Assembly (NCBI GenBank): GCA_030731625.1
Contig: JANQTQ010000129.1
Location: forward strand, 1,679 to 47,932
Direction of reading: 5' to 3'
Source of the DNA: Polaribacter sp.
GTDB taxonomy: Bacteria > Bacteroidota > Bacteroidia > Flavobacteriales > Flavobacteriaceae
Length of the DNA: 46,254 bases
Positions 1-9,765 of the stretch are shown here, piece by piece. The stretch's first letter is position 1; every line of letters begins with the position of its first letter. The notes below the pieces were generated by a model that saw only the letters and a list, made by a program, of their open reading frames with translations, searched no databases and was not told the origin of the DNA. Both the position numbers and the translations under genes were made by a program.

Positions 1-2907
1 CAATTAAGCGTTTTTGATGATTTTGTATTTTATGAAAAAGAAGAGAAAAATATTTATGCGGTGGGTACACAATGGTTTTCTAAAGAGGACTTTAATATTT
101 TAAACACACAAAAATTTACGTTGCCTTTTAAAAATGCAGTAGCAAACGGAGCTATAAATGTTAGAGTACGAGGGGTTTCTAACTCTTTGGTATCTTCTAC
201 AATGGATGTAAAAGTGAATGATCAGGATGCTTTTACCATCAATTATCCCGCAGTATTTAGCAGTTCACTAACAAAAGCGTATGATGTTGAACGAAATGCC
301 ACCTTGGTAAATAGTGCTGAGAGTATTACAGTTTCCATTACCTATAATAATAATGGAAATCCGTCTGCCAATGCATTTTTAGATTATATAGAAATAGTAG
401 GGCAAAAGCAATTGTTGTTTTCCAATGATCAGTTTTCTTTTAGAAGTTTAGCACAAGCAAATGCTAGCGGAGTGGTGAATTATCAAATTACAAACGGAAG
501 TACCGCTTTTCAAGTTTGGGATGTTACGAATCCAATACAACCAGCCGCTATTTTAAATGAAAGTACCACAAACGATTTTACCTTTAAAGACGTGGCAGGT
601 TCTTTAAAGGAGTACGTTATTTTAAATGACACTGATTTTTACAGACCAGAAACGGTAGCGAACGCAAAGGTTGCCAACCAAAATTTACATGCCTTACAAG
701 ATCTTAATTATATTGTAATTACCAATTCAGAACTTTCTGCTCAGGCACAACGATTGGCAGACTATCATCAAAACAATTCTAATTTCACCACAAGAGTAGT
801 GTTGTTAGAAGAGATTTACAATGAGTTTTCTTCGGGATCACCAGATATTACAGGAATTCGTGATTTTATAAAACATCTGTATGACAGCAATTCATCCGAA
901 GATAAAAAATTAAAATATGTCTGTTTTTTTGGGGATGCTTCCTACGATTATAAAGATCGATTGCAAGGAAACAATAATGCGGTACCCGTAAAATTGTCTA
1001 CCATTAGTTTTAATTTGGCAAATTCTTGGGTTACCGATGATTTTTTTGTGATGATGGATGCCGATGAAGGAGGCATGGCTAGCAACCATACTGTAGATGT
1101 TGCGTCTAGTAGAATTCCCGTGTCCACAATTGCTGAAGCCACCGCAGTGGTTGATAAAATTTTAAATTATTATAGTAAGAATTCGATTGGCGATTGGAGA
1201 AACACCATCACTTTAGTGGCAGATGATATAGATGCGGCTGGCGAAGAAGTTTTAGAGCAAGGAGTAGAATCTATTGCGGATGAAATCAAAGTTAATCAGC
1301 CTATATTTAATGTCAATAAAATCTATGCGGATGCCTATGTACAAGAAAATTCATCGGGAGGAGAACGGTATCCAGAGGTAAACAAAGCCATTACAAATGC
1401 CATAGAAAAAGGAACCTTGGTTTTTGATTATTTTGGTCATGGAGGCGAAGATGGTTTCGCATCCGAAAGAATCTTAGATGTGCCTCAAATTCAGGGTTTT
1501 AATAACCCAAATACCTTACCGCTTTTGATTACGGTTACCTGCGATTTTTCTCGATTCGATAATCCCAATAGAATTACCGCAGGAGAGTTAACACTTAAAA
1601 ACACCAGCGGAGGCGCCGCAAATATGATTACCACTACAAGAGAGGTTTTTATCTCTGTAGGTCAGCGTTTTAATGAAGAATTAATTCGTGTACTCTTAGC
1701 GTTTAATAAGGAAGATTTAACGATTTCGGAAGCGTTAATGACCACTAAAAACAATTTTACGAGTTCGCAAAAATTCTTTATTTATTCTTTTGGAGATCCT
1801 GCGATGAAATTGGCAATTCCTAAACCAAACATTCGCATCACAAAAATGAATGATGTGGATATCACACAGTCGTTAGACACGATAAGAGCATTGTCTAAAG
1901 TAAAATTTGAAGGGATTGTAACAGATAATTCGAATGCTGTTTTAACGGATTTTAATGGAACGCTTTCTACCACGGTTTTTGATAAATTAATAGATAAAAC
2001 GACCTTGGATAATGATGGCTTCGGAATTAAAATGACGTTTGATACGCAAGATAGTAAGTTGTTTAGAGGAAAATCTACCGTAACAAACGGAACATTTAGT
2101 TTCGATTTTATTGTGCCAAAAGATATTAAAATTGCGTACGGAAAAGGGAAAGTAAGTTTTTATGCCGAAAACGGAGAAATAGACAAAGCTGGCTATAATT
2201 TTGATGTGGTTGTTGGCGGCATTGATGAAAATGCACCGGAGGATACTCTAGGGCCAGAGATTCAATTATTTATGAATGATGAGTCTTTTATTGATGGTGG
2301 CAATACCAATGCATCTCCGAATTTAATTGCCGTATTATTTGACGCAAGCGGAATTAACACCTCCATAACTGCTGTAGACCATGATATTGTGGGGATTTTA
2401 GATGGTGATACTTCAAATCCTATTGTGTTAAATGATTTTTATCAAACAGAATTAAACGATTTTACAAAAGGGAAAGTAACCTATACTTTACGCGATTTAG
2501 ACGTTGGGCCGCACACTTTAAAATTAAAAGCGTGGGATACTTACAATAACTCATCAGAAACCACGTTAAATTTTGTGGTAGTAAGTGATGCCAATTTAAA
2601 TTTAGAAAACGTGTTAAATTACCCAAATCCGTTTGTGAATTACACAGAGTTTTGGTTTAGTCATAACAAGCCTAATGAGCCGCTAGAGGTGCAAGTACAA
2701 GTGTTTACGGTGGCGGGTAAATTGGTGAAAACTATCAACCAAAATGTGCAAACTACCGGTAATTTATCGCGTAGTATCAGTTGGAATGGTTTGGATGATT
2801 TTGGAAATAAAATAGGAAAAGGAGTATATATTTATAAATTAAGAGTAAAATCAACCGTAAATAATCTGGTTTCAGAGAAGTATGAAAAATTAGTAATACT
2901 GCAATAA
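1..2907 (+). CDS. porU: PorU, type IX secretion C25-family sortase (5'-truncated)
   Basis: The reading frame is open from the first base (the codons before the GTG at 61 read QLSVFDDFVFYEKE and continue), so this is the C-terminal ~968 residues of a protein that starts left of the window; PorU proteins are usually over 1,100 residues. PorU is the outer-surface cysteine peptidase/sortase that removes the C-terminal signal of type IX secretion cargo and anchors it. Visible features are a gingipain-like C25 core with the catalytic His in YFGHGGEDGF (bases ~1430-1450) and the candidate nucleophile Cys in TCDFSRFDNP (~1540-1570). A C-terminal FlgD-like beta domain follows (NVLNYPNPF ... GKGVYIYKLRV). 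The neighbour porV begins 37 bp downstream, the usual pairing. Identification is by motif and context. Confidence 0.93.
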   Translation, partial: QLSVFDDFVFYEKEEKNIYAVGTQWFSKEDFNILNTQKFTLPFKNAVANGAINVRVRGVSNSLVSSTMDVKVNDQDAFTINYPAVFSSSLTKAYDVERNATLVNSAESITVSITYNNNGNPSANAFLDYIEIVGQKQLLFSNDQFSFRSLAQANASGVVNYQITNGSTAFQVWDVTNPIQPAAILNESTTNDFTFKDVAGSLKEYVILNDTDFYRPETVANAKVANQNLHALQDLNYIVITNSELSAQAQRLADYHQNNSNFTTRVVLLEEIYNEFSSGSPDITGIRDFIKHLYDSNSSEDKKLKYVCFFGDASYDYKDRLQGNNNAVPVKLSTISFNLANSWVTDDFFVMMDADEGGMASNHTVDVASSRIPVSTIAEATAVVDKILNYYSKNSIGDWRNTITLVADDIDAAGEEVLEQGVESIADEIKVNQPIFNVNKIYADAYVQENSSGGERYPEVNKAITNAIEKGTLVFDYFGHGGEDGFASERILDVPQIQGFNNPNTLPLLITVTCDFSRFDNPNRITAGELTLKNTSGGAANMITTTREVFISVGQRFNEELIRVLLAFNKEDLTISEALMTTKNNFTSSQKFFIYSFGDPAMKLAIPKPNIRITKMNDVDITQSLDTIRALSKVKFEGIVTDNSNAVLTDFNGTLSTTVFDKLIDKTTLDNDGFGIKMTFDTQDSKLFRGKSTVTNGTFSFDFIVPKDIKIAYGKGKVSFYAENGEIDKAGYNFDVVVGGIDENAPEDTLGPEIQLFMNDESFIDGGNTNASPNLIAVLFDASGINTSITAVDHDIVGILDGDTSNPIVLNDFYQTELNDFTKGKVTYTLRDLDVGPHTLKLKAWDTYNNSSETTLNFVVVSDANLNLENVLNYPNPFVNYTEFWFSHNKPNEPLEVQVQVFTVAGKLVKTINQNVQTTGNLSRSISWNGLDDFGNKIGKGVYIYKLRVKSTVNNLVSEKYEKLVILQ

Positions 2908-2944
2908 AAATTAGATATTTGTAAAATTAACAAGAAAATAAAAA

Positions 2945-4057
2945 ATGAAAAAAATAGGATTTTGTTTAGCACTTTGTGCTTTAATCAGTTTAAAAATGAA
3001 TGCGCAGCAAAACGCAATTACCACTGCAACTCCTTTTTTATTAATTGTGCCAGATGCTAGAGCAGGAGGAATGGGAGATATGGGGGTTGCAACTACTGCA
3101 GATGCGTTTTCTTTATTTCACAATCCTGCAAAAATTGTGTTTAGTGATCGACAAATAAAAACAGGACTAACGTATTCGCCTTGGTTGCGTAATTTAACCG
3201 ATGATATTTTTGTGGGAAGTGGTTCTTACATCAATAGATTTAGCGAAAATTCGGCTTGGGGAGCAGATTTTAAATATTTTTCTTTAGGACAAATAGATTT
3301 AACCGATGATACGGGGAATCCTAACGGAACGATTAACCCGAATGAGTTGGTTGCCACGGGTTCGTATGCATTAAAATTAAGTGAAACTTTTTCGATGGGG
3401 GTTTCTTTAAAATACATTCGTTCTAATTTAGCATTTAATGGTACGGCAGGAAATGCATTGCAACCTATTAATTCTTTTGGAGTAGATGTTTCTGGATATT
3501 ACCAGTCTTTTGAAGAAAATTATGGCGATTTTAATGGTCGTTACCGAATAGGATTTAATATTGCGAATATCGGACCTAAAGTTTCTTATGTGCCGGGTGA
3601 AGAAGATTTTATTCCTACAAACTTAAAATTAGGAGGTGGATTCGATTTTATCTTAGACGATTATAATATTATTTCTACTACTGTTGAGTTTACGAAATTA
3701 TTAGTGCCAACGCCACAGCCAGATGGTTCTGATGAAGACCAAGGATGGATTCAAGGAATGTTTAGTTCTTTTGGAGACGCTCCAGGAGGTTTTAGCGAAG
3801 AATTGAAAGAATTTACCTATGCGTTAGGTGCCGAATATTTATACAATAATGCGTTTGCGTTAAGAACTGGGTATTTTCATGAAAGTGTAGATAAAGGAAA
3901 CAGACAATATTTTACCTTAGGTGGTGGGTTTAAAACCAACGCTTTAAATGTAGATTTGTCGTATTTAATCAATGCTTCGGATGTGAATAATCCGTTAGAA
4001 AACTCATTGCGTTTTTCTTTATCTTTTGATTTAGGAGAAATCTTTGACGATTATTAA
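2945..4057 (+). CDS. porV: PorV, type IX secretion outer-membrane shuttle protein
   Basis: This 370-residue protein has an N-terminal signal peptide ending near MNAQQN. It also has the typical PorV start of the mature protein (TPFLLIVPDARAGGMGD, then FHNPAK), a FadL/OmpP1-like beta-barrel pattern of alternating residues, and a C-terminus consistent with barrel insertion. PorV (LptO) carries type IX cargo from the SprA translocon to the PorU sortase in the outer membrane. It follows porU on the same strand after a short gap, so the two are probably co-transcribed, and a hairpin terminator follows at 4091-4119. Confidence 0.93.
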   Translation: MKKIGFCLALCALISLKMNAQQNAITTATPFLLIVPDARAGGMGDMGVATTADAFSLFHNPAKIVFSDRQIKTGLTYSPWLRNLTDDIFVGSGSYINRFSENSAWGADFKYFSLGQIDLTDDTGNPNGTINPNELVATGSYALKLSETFSMGVSLKYIRSNLAFNGTAGNALQPINSFGVDVSGYYQSFEENYGDFNGRYRIGFNIANIGPKVSYVPGEEDFIPTNLKLGGGFDFILDDYNIISTTVEFTKLLVPTPQPDGSDEDQGWIQGMFSSFGDAPGGFSEELKEFTYALGAEYLYNNAFALRTGYFHESVDKGNRQYFTLGGGFKTNALNVDLSYLINASDVNNPLENSLRFSLSFDLGEIFDDY

Positions 4058-4090
4058 AAGTGATAAATTTTTAGTAAATTTACAAGTATA

Positions 4091-4119
4091 AAAGCAGTCA
4101 AAGAAAGGCTGCTTTTTTT
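4091..4119 (+). terminator. Rho-independent terminator after porV
   Basis: AAAGCAGTC pairs with GGCTGCTTT (one G-T wobble) around a 7-nt A-rich loop, followed by a run of seven T. It lies 33 bp after the porV stop and just before cdd, so it ends the porUV transcript. Confidence 0.8.
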
Positions 4120-4131
4120 GACTCTATACGT

Positions 4132-4614
4132 ATGAAAAAAATTGAAATAGCAACATCAGCCATCCTTTATAATGATGTGTCAGAACTTTCTTTAGAAGAC
4201 AAACTATTGATGGATAAAGCTGTTGAGGCAAGAAAAAAAGCCTACGCACCGTATTCTAAATTCAATGTAGGCGCGGCTTTACTATTAGAAAACAATGAAA
4301 TTGTTTTAGGGAATAATCAAGAAAATGCTGCATATCCTTCTGGAATGTGTGCAGAAAGAGTGGCTATTTGGAAAGCAGGTTCTGAATTCCCTGGAGTTAA
4401 AATTTTAAAATTAGCAATTACAGCGAGCTCGAGTATTAAAAAAGTAGACAAACCTGTTGGGCCTTGTGGTGCCTGCAGACAATCGTTGTCTGAATACGAA
4501 ATTAAACAACAGCAATCGTTTGAAGTGTTGTTTATGGGCGAAGTTGGTGAGATTGTAAAAACCCAATCGCTACTTTCGTTGTTGCCTTTTTCTTTTGATA
4601 GTTCTTATTTGTAA
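4132..4614 (+). CDS. cdd: Cytidine deaminase
   Basis: A 160-residue zinc enzyme that deaminates cytidine and deoxycytidine to uridine and deoxyuridine in pyrimidine salvage. Both signature motifs are present: CAERVAIW (zinc Cys and catalytic Glu, residues ~73-80) and PCGACRQ (two further zinc Cys, ~109-115). The length fits tetrameric bacterial Cdd with a slightly long N-terminus. The ATG at 4132 follows the porV terminator, so the gene probably has its own promoter. Confidence 0.95.
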   Translation: MKKIEIATSAILYNDVSELSLEDKLLMDKAVEARKKAYAPYSKFNVGAALLLENNEIVLGNNQENAAYPSGMCAERVAIWKAGSEFPGVKILKLAITASSSIKKVDKPVGPCGACRQSLSEYEIKQQQSFEVLFMGEVGEIVKTQSLLSLLPFSFDSSYL

Positions 4615-4619
4615 ATCAA

Positions 4620-4735
4620 TGTAAGGTCTCTTCGAGCATTACTGAACTCAAAATACATTTCGATTAAAAGTAAAAAACACAGTTTTGCGAACGGTTTAGA
4701 ATGACTTCGATTGCGCTCAATTTGAAAACCCTATA
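4620..4735. repeat. Degenerate flavobacterial intergenic repeat
   Basis: The gap between cdd and the globin gene contains TCTCTTCGAGC near its left end and ACTTCGATTGCGCTCAATTTG near its right end. From memory, such TCGA(N)TGCGCTCA strings are typical of a short non-coding repeat scattered between genes in Flavobacteriaceae. No open frame is present. The call rests on recalled family appearance, since only this copy is in the window. Confidence 0.35.
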
Positions 4736-4739
4736 AAAA

Positions 4740-5126
4740 ATGAAACCAGATATTTCTTCCAGAAAAGACATCAAACGAATCATCACTAAATTTTATGAGT
4801 TGTTATTGGTGGATGAAAAAATGCTTCCTTTTTTTACGGATATTGTTGCCGAAAATCAATTGGAACCTCATTTAGAAATCATTTCAGATTTTTGGAATGA
4901 TATTATTTTTGATACCATGACCTATCAAAATAATGTGATGCAAAAACACTTGGATAAAAATGCTTTTGTTAGCTTTAAAAAGGAACATTTTACACTTTGG
5001 GTATCGTATTTTTTTAACACGATTGACACCTATTATTCGGGTGAACATTCAGAGAGAATGAAGTCTAGAGCGCAATCTATTGCTACGGTTATGCAATTAA
5101 AACTGAATCTATATACCAATGAATAA
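4740..5126 (+). CDS. Group III truncated hemoglobin
   Basis: A 128-residue all-helical protein matching the group 3 truncated globin pattern: an N-terminal DISSRKDIKRIITKFYELLL helix, DEKMLPFF, DFWNDIIF, and a putative proximal heme His in FKKEHFTLWVSYFFNTID, followed by the RAQSIATVM helix. Such globins bind heme and are linked to oxygen, NO or peroxide chemistry; the ligand here cannot be told. The ATG at 4740 is preceded by an A-rich stretch. It stands alone between cdd and a KAS III-like gene. Confidence 0.85.
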   Translation: MKPDISSRKDIKRIITKFYELLLVDEKMLPFFTDIVAENQLEPHLEIISDFWNDIIFDTMTYQNNVMQKHLDKNAFVSFKKEHFTLWVSYFFNTIDTYYSGEHSERMKSRAQSIATVMQLKLNLYTNE

Positions 5127-5225
5127 GCGTTTTTTTCGAAGTTGGATTTCGTTATTATAAAATGAATTGACACTTCTTTTATTTTTTAAACTCTTAATTT
5201 TACATCAAAAGTTAATTATCATCAA

Positions 5226-6290
5226 ATGATTTCATCAAAAATTACAGGTACAGGAACTTTTATACCTACTTTAAAAAAAGAAAATACAGATTTCTTAAAC
5301 GATAAATTTTTAAATGCTGATGGTTCAGAATTAGGTTCTGACAATGAGATTATTATAGAAAAATTTAAGGCAATTACAGGGATTCAAGAAAGGCGGTATG
5401 CTCGAACAGAATATACTTCCTCTGATTTGGCATTTTTTGCTGCTCAAAGAGCTATTGAAGATGCAGGTATTAATAAGGAAGACATCGATTATATTATTTT
5501 TGCACATAATTTTGGGGATGTAAAAACAGGCTCAATCCAAGGAGATATGTTGCCAAGTTTAGCGACCCGTGTAAAATTTAAATTAAAAATAGAAAACCCT
5601 AATTGTGTAGCCTACGATCTTTTATTTGGCTGTCCGGGTTGGATTCAAGGTGTTATACAAGCACAAGCTTTTATAAAAGCCGGAATTGCAAAAAAATGTT
5701 TAGTGATTGGTGCAGAAACCTTATCTAGAGTTGTTGATAAATTTGACAGAGATTCTATGATTTATAGTGATGGCGCAGGCGCTTGTATCGTTGAAAGTAC
5801 TTCAGATTCGGAGGCTGGAATTTTAAGTCACGCGAGTCAAACTTTTGCAAAAGAAGAAGCTTATTACTTGCATTATGGTAGTTCTTACAATAAAAATGAA
5901 GATCAGAATGTGCGTTATATAAAAATGTTTGGACGTAAAATCTATGAATTCGCCATTACAAATGTTCCTGCTGCCATGAAAACTGCTTTAGATCAAAGTG
6001 GCGTTTCTATTGATGATGTGAAGAAAATATTTATCCATCAGGCAAATGAAAAAATGGATGAAGCGATTGTAAAACGTTTTTACAGATTATTTAAAAAACC
6101 TGTTCCGGACGGTGTTATGCCCATGAGTATTCATAAATTAGGAAACAGTTCTGTTGCAACGGTGCCTACTTTATTAGATTTGGTATTAAAAGGAAAAATA
6201 GAAAATCAGCATGTAGCTAAAGGCGATGTGATTATTTTAGCTTCTGTTGGAGCCGGAATGAACATTAATGCGATTGTTTATAAATATTAA
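5226..6290 (+). CDS. 3-oxoacyl-ACP synthase III family protein (FabH-like)
   Basis: A 354-residue thiolase-fold condensing enzyme. The catalytic triad is visible: Cys in LLFGCPGWIQG (residue ~137), His in FIHQANEKM (~278) and Asn in KLGNSSVATVP (~312). The family starts fatty acid or aryl-polyene/flexirubin-type chains by condensing acyl-CoA with malonyl-ACP. The sequence is longer and less standard than housekeeping FabH (~320-335 residues) and stands outside a fab cluster. It may therefore be a specialised KAS III; the substrate is unknown. Confidence 0.85.
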   Translation: MISSKITGTGTFIPTLKKENTDFLNDKFLNADGSELGSDNEIIIEKFKAITGIQERRYARTEYTSSDLAFFAAQRAIEDAGINKEDIDYIIFAHNFGDVKTGSIQGDMLPSLATRVKFKLKIENPNCVAYDLLFGCPGWIQGVIQAQAFIKAGIAKKCLVIGAETLSRVVDKFDRDSMIYSDGAGACIVESTSDSEAGILSHASQTFAKEEAYYLHYGSSYNKNEDQNVRYIKMFGRKIYEFAITNVPAAMKTALDQSGVSIDDVKKIFIHQANEKMDEAIVKRFYRLFKKPVPDGVMPMSIHKLGNSSVATVPTLLDLVLKGKIENQHVAKGDVIILASVGAGMNINAIVYKY

Positions 6291-6345
6291 AAAGTTTAAA
6301 AGGTTAAAAGCTTAAAAGTTTAAAAGTTTAAAGTTCAAAGTTTGA
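6290..6345. repeat. Short imperfect tandem repeat (TTAAAAG units)
   Basis: Right after the KAS III stop codon there are about seven near-copies of a 7-8 bp unit (TTAAAAGG, TTAAAAGC, TTAAAAGT, TTAAAAGT, then decaying TTAAAG, TTCAAAG). It is low complexity and non-coding. Confidence 0.6.
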
Positions 6346-6370
6346 TGTTGAAGTTGCTTTGAATCTTTAA

Positions 6371-6437
6371 AAAAAGCCGTTTTTTAAGTCTCTAAAAAGT
6401 GTATCTATTTTATGAAGACTTAAAAAACGGCTTTTTA
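6371..6437 (+). terminator. Strong hairpin terminator between KAS III and guaA
   Basis: A perfect 20-bp inverted repeat has its left arm at 6371-6390 and right arm at 6417-6436, separated by 26 nt. The core is AAAGCCG...CGGCTTT, and the arm ends in T5, with A-rich sequence on the other side, so it could work on both strands. Confidence 0.75.
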
Positions 6438-6531
6438 ATTGCTATTTATAGTGGATTTCTCTACAATTTAAAGCAATAAAATTAACAAAAAAAATCTAAC
6501 TTCTTATATAGTAAATTTAATATCAAAATAT

Positions 6532-6545
6532 TATTTTTGCGCATG
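6532..6545 (+). promoter_or_regulatory. Candidate -7 box giving a leaderless guaA transcript
   Basis: TATTTTTG matches the Bacteroidetes -7 consensus TAnnTTTG and is followed by CGC and the guaA ATG. As the box is centred near -7, transcription would start at or next to the ATG. No clear TTTG -33 box is seen at the expected distance, so this is tentative. Confidence 0.3.
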
Positions 6546-8078
6546 GAACAAGACCAAGTACTTATTTTAGATTTCGGATCGCAATACACTCAGTTAATTG
6601 CGAGACGTGTTAGAGAGTTAAATATCTATTGTGAAATTCACCCTTTTAACCATCCACCAAAAGAATTAGAAAACTTTAAAGCAGTTATCTTATCAGGAAG
6701 TCCAAATTCTGTGAGAGGCACAACTGTGTTACATCCAGATTTATCAGAAATCAGAGGGAAAAAACCTTTGTTGGCTGTTTGTTATGGAGCACAATATTTA
6801 GCCCATTTTTCTGGAGGAAAAGTTGCGCCGTCAAACACAAGAGAATATGGAAGAGCGAATTTATCATTTATAAAAAGTGATGAAATTTTCTTTCAAAAAA
6901 TTTCTGAAGGAAGCCAAGTTTGGATGAGTCATTCTGATACCATCAAAGATTTACCAACCAATGGCGTTTTATTGGCCAGTACGAAAGATGTAGAAAATGC
7001 CGCTTATAAAATAGATGGTGAAGATACTTTTGCGATTCAGTTTCATCCAGAAGTGTATCACTCTAAAGACGGAAAACAATTATTGGCAAACTTTTTGGTA
7101 ACTATTGCTAAAGTTGCACAAACTTGGACGCCAGATTCTTTTGTAGAAAGTACCGTTGCAGCGATTAAAGAAAAAGTGGGCAATGACAAAGTAGTTTTAG
7201 GACTCTCTGGAGGTGTAGATTCTACCGTGGCAGCCGTTTTATTGCACAAAGCGATCGGGAAAAACTTGTACTGTATTTTTGTAAATAATGGTTTGTTACG
7301 TAAAAATGAGTTCGAAAGTGTGCTTACACAATACGAAGGCATGGGTTTAAACGTTAAAGGTGTAGATGCATCGCAACGTTTTTTAGATAAATTAGCAGGG
7401 ATTTCTGATCCGGAAGGAAAAAGAAAAGCAATTGGTAGTACTTTTATTGATGTTTTTGATGACGAGGCACACCACATTCAAGATGTAAAATGGTTAGCAC
7501 AAGGTACTATTTATCCGGATGTTATTGAATCTGTTTCTGTAAACGGTGGGCCCTCAGCAACCATAAAAAGTCATCATAATGTAGGCGGATTGCCAGATTA
7601 TATGAAGTTACAGATTGTAGAACCATTACGAATGATTTTTAAAGACGAAGTAAGAAGAGTAGGTGCGTCTATGGGGATTGATCCAGAATTATTAGGTCGT
7701 CATCCTTTTCCTGGTCCAGGTTTAGGAATTAGAATTTTAGGCGATATTACCGCAGAAAAAGTACGTATTTTACAAGAAGTAGATGCCATTTTTATCAACG
7801 GATTAAAAGAAGATGGTTTGTATGATAAAGTTTGGCAAGCAGGAGCCATGTTATTGCCTGTAAATTCTGTAGGCGTAATGGGTGATGAACGTACCTATGA
7901 AAAAGTGGTTGCATTGCGTGCTGTAGAAAGTACAGATGGAATGACCGCAGATTGGGTAGATTTACCGTATAAATTCTTACAAAAAACATCAAATAAAATT
8001 ATAAATCAAGTAAAAGGGGTAAATAGAGTAGTGTATGATATTAGCTCAAAACCTCCTGCAACTATAGAATGGGAATAG
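6543..8078 (+). CDS. guaA: GMP synthase (glutamine-hydrolysing)
   Basis: A 511-residue enzyme that converts XMP to GMP using glutamine and ATP. An N-terminal class I glutamine amidotransferase domain shows nucleophile Cys in AVCYGAQY and His/Glu in QFHPEVYHS. Next is the ATP-pyrophosphatase P-loop LSGGVDSTV (residues ~222-230), then the C-terminal dimer domain with [13 protein letters not shown] and a KPPATIEWE end, a canonical GuaA terminus. I start at the ATG at 6543; an in-frame TTG two codons earlier is not needed. The LysM lipoprotein gene follows 5 bp after the stop. Confidence 0.97.
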   Translation: MEQDQVLILDFGSQYTQLIARRVRELNIYCEIHPFNHPPKELENFKAVILSGSPNSVRGTTVLHPDLSEIRGKKPLLAVCYGAQYLAHFSGGKVAPSNTREYGRANLSFIKSDEIFFQKISEGSQVWMSHSDTIKDLPTNGVLLASTKDVENAAYKIDGEDTFAIQFHPEVYHSKDGKQLLANFLVTIAKVAQTWTPDSFVESTVAAIKEKVGNDKVVLGLSGGVDSTVAAVLLHKAIGKNLYCIFVNNGLLRKNEFESVLTQYEGMGLNVKGVDASQRFLDKLAGISDPEGKRKAIGSTFIDVFDDEAHHIQDVKWLAQGTIYPDVIESVSVNGGPSATIKSHHNVGGLPDYMKLQIVEPLRMIFKDEVRRVGASMGIDPELLGRHPFPGPGLGIRILGDITAEKVRILQEVDAIFINGLKEDGLYDKVWQAGAMLLPVNSVGVMGDERTYEKVVALRAVESTDGMTADWVDLPYKFLQKTSNKIINQVKGVNRVVYDISSKPPATIEWE

Positions 8079-8083
8079 AACAT

Positions 8084-9691
8084 ATGAAACACGTAAAGAT
8101 TTTTATTTTTCTATGTATTTTAACGTTTGCTGTTTCTTGCGGACAACAGGGTAGATACATACAATACAAAGTTCAAAAAGGAGAAACGATTAGTAGTATT
8201 GCAAGAAATTTAAATATGAAAAATCAAGATTTAATTCGATTAAATCCTGATGTTGAGAGCGGCCTTAAAGCAGATTCTTATATTGTAGTTCCAGAAAAAA
8301 AGTTAATTACTTATAATGCGAATAAAGTAAAGGAACCTTCGGTTGATCTTATCGAAGAATCATCAACAAATACTGATGAAATCGATGAGAAATTAAAACG
8401 GATTAATGAGCTAAGAGAAAAGTTTGAGGTTTATGAAGTTAAAAAAGGAGACACTTTTTACAACTTACAAAAACTTTTTAATGTTACCAGAGGTCAATTA
8501 TTGATTTTAAATCCTGAGTTAATAGATGGTTTAAAAGTTGGTCAACTATTAAAAATTAGAGAACACGATGTTAAAGTGGTTTCTAATGGAAAAACGTTTC
8601 AAGATTATATTAGACCAAATACAGCCTTAAAAGTAGCGTTATTATTGCCTTTTAGAGCAGATCAATACAATATTGATACGATAGATGTTAAGGACGTTTT
8701 TATAAAAAATGCATCCTTAGTGAATATTACAACAGATTTTTATTTAGGTGCAGAAATTGCCATAGATTCATTAAGAGGTAGAGGTTTGCAAATAGAATTA
8801 AATGTTTTTGATACCGGTACTAGAAGTGCAAATGAAATTAGAAGTATTGTCGCTAGCAAAAACCTAAATAGAAATGATGTCGTGATTGGCCCTATGTATT
8901 CAGAAGAAGCGCAAGCGGTTGCAGACAATGTAACGATTCCTGTTATTTTTCCTGTATATTCTGATAATCAATCAGGTTTTTCTTCCTCAAATATTATAAC
9001 AACTGTGCCGGATAAAAGCATTTTTAGAGAAGAATTGGTGCGATACATAAAAGATAATTTTGATCGTGGAAATATCATTATTGTGAGTGATGAAAAAGCG
9101 GCATCTTTGGCTTTAAGTAGAACTCTAAAATCTACTTTAGAGCATAGTGTTGCTGCCGGAAATGTGCACCTCATAACACCTGTGAATGGCTATATTGCAA
9201 AACAAAGATTTTCTCAAATACTAAGACCAAATACAAAAAACTGGATTATTATTGATTCTGATAGTAATCTAGTAATTGCCGATGTTATTAATAGCTTAAT
9301 AAGCTTGCCAAAGGAAACCGTTGCAAAAGTATTTACGACCGATAAAAGTAGTGCTTTTGATAAGGTAGATAATAGAAAATTAGCAAATGTAGGTTTTACT
9401 TATGTAAGTGATGTGTTTGTAGATGAAGATTCTGTAGAAACAAGAGCTTTTAATAGTCAATATTATAAAAAGAATAACACATTGCCTTCTTTTTATGCCA
9501 CTAAAGGATTTGATATTACCTATGATATTTTAATGCGATTAGCTTCTGGAAACGATTTAAAAACTACTTTTAAAGAAGGAGCTTCTTCTAGAGTAGAAAC
9601 AAAATTCGATTATAGAAATAATAATGGAGAAAATCAAGGGGTATTTATTGTGCAGTATAATGAAGATCTTACTTTATCTAAGTTAAAATAA
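8084..9691 (+). CDS. LysM-repeat lipoprotein with periplasmic-binding-like domain
   Basis: A 535-residue protein with a lipoprotein signal peptide (hydrophobic stretch, then FAVSC with Cys at ~20). Two LysM motifs follow (YKVQKGETISSIARNLN and YEVKKGDTFYNLQKLFN), then a large C-terminal domain starting KVALLLPFRADQY that resembles type I periplasmic ligand-binding proteins. It probably sits in the cell envelope bound to peptidoglycan; any ligand is unknown. I choose ATG 8084 because the ATG at 8069 overlaps the guaA end and lacks a signal sequence at its tip. It is probably co-transcribed with guaA. Confidence 0.85.
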   Translation: MKHVKIFIFLCILTFAVSCGQQGRYIQYKVQKGETISSIARNLNMKNQDLIRLNPDVESGLKADSYIVVPEKKLITYNANKVKEPSVDLIEESSTNTDEIDEKLKRINELREKFEVYEVKKGDTFYNLQKLFNVTRGQLLILNPELIDGLKVGQLLKIREHDVKVVSNGKTFQDYIRPNTALKVALLLPFRADQYNIDTIDVKDVFIKNASLVNITTDFYLGAEIAIDSLRGRGLQIELNVFDTGTRSANEIRSIVASKNLNRNDVVIGPMYSEEAQAVADNVTIPVIFPVYSDNQSGFSSSNIITTVPDKSIFREELVRYIKDNFDRGNIIIVSDEKAASLALSRTLKSTLEHSVAAGNVHLITPVNGYIAKQRFSQILRPNTKNWIIIDSDSNLVIADVINSLISLPKETVAKVFTTDKSSAFDKVDNRKLANVGFTYVSDVFVDEDSVETRAFNSQYYKKNNTLPSFYATKGFDITYDILMRLASGNDLKTTFKEGASSRVETKFDYRNNNGENQGVFIVQYNEDLTLSKLK

Positions 9692-9715
9692 GGCGTTGTA
9701 ATAACGGTTATAACC

Positions 9716-9747
9716 AAAAAAAAATCCGCTTTTAGCGGATTTTTTTA
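9716..9747. terminator. Bidirectional terminator between convergent genes
   Basis: ATCCGCT-TTT-AGCGGAT hairpin flanked by A8 on the left and T7 on the right. It sits between the LysM lipoprotein gene (plus) and the small membrane protein gene (minus), so it can stop both transcripts. Confidence 0.88.
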
Positions 9748-9765
9748 TATCAATATTTTGAGAAA

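Noticed and set aside
7058-7477. 139-residue open frame antisense to guaA
   Set aside because: It has no recognisable protein features and lies fully within the conserved guaA frame.
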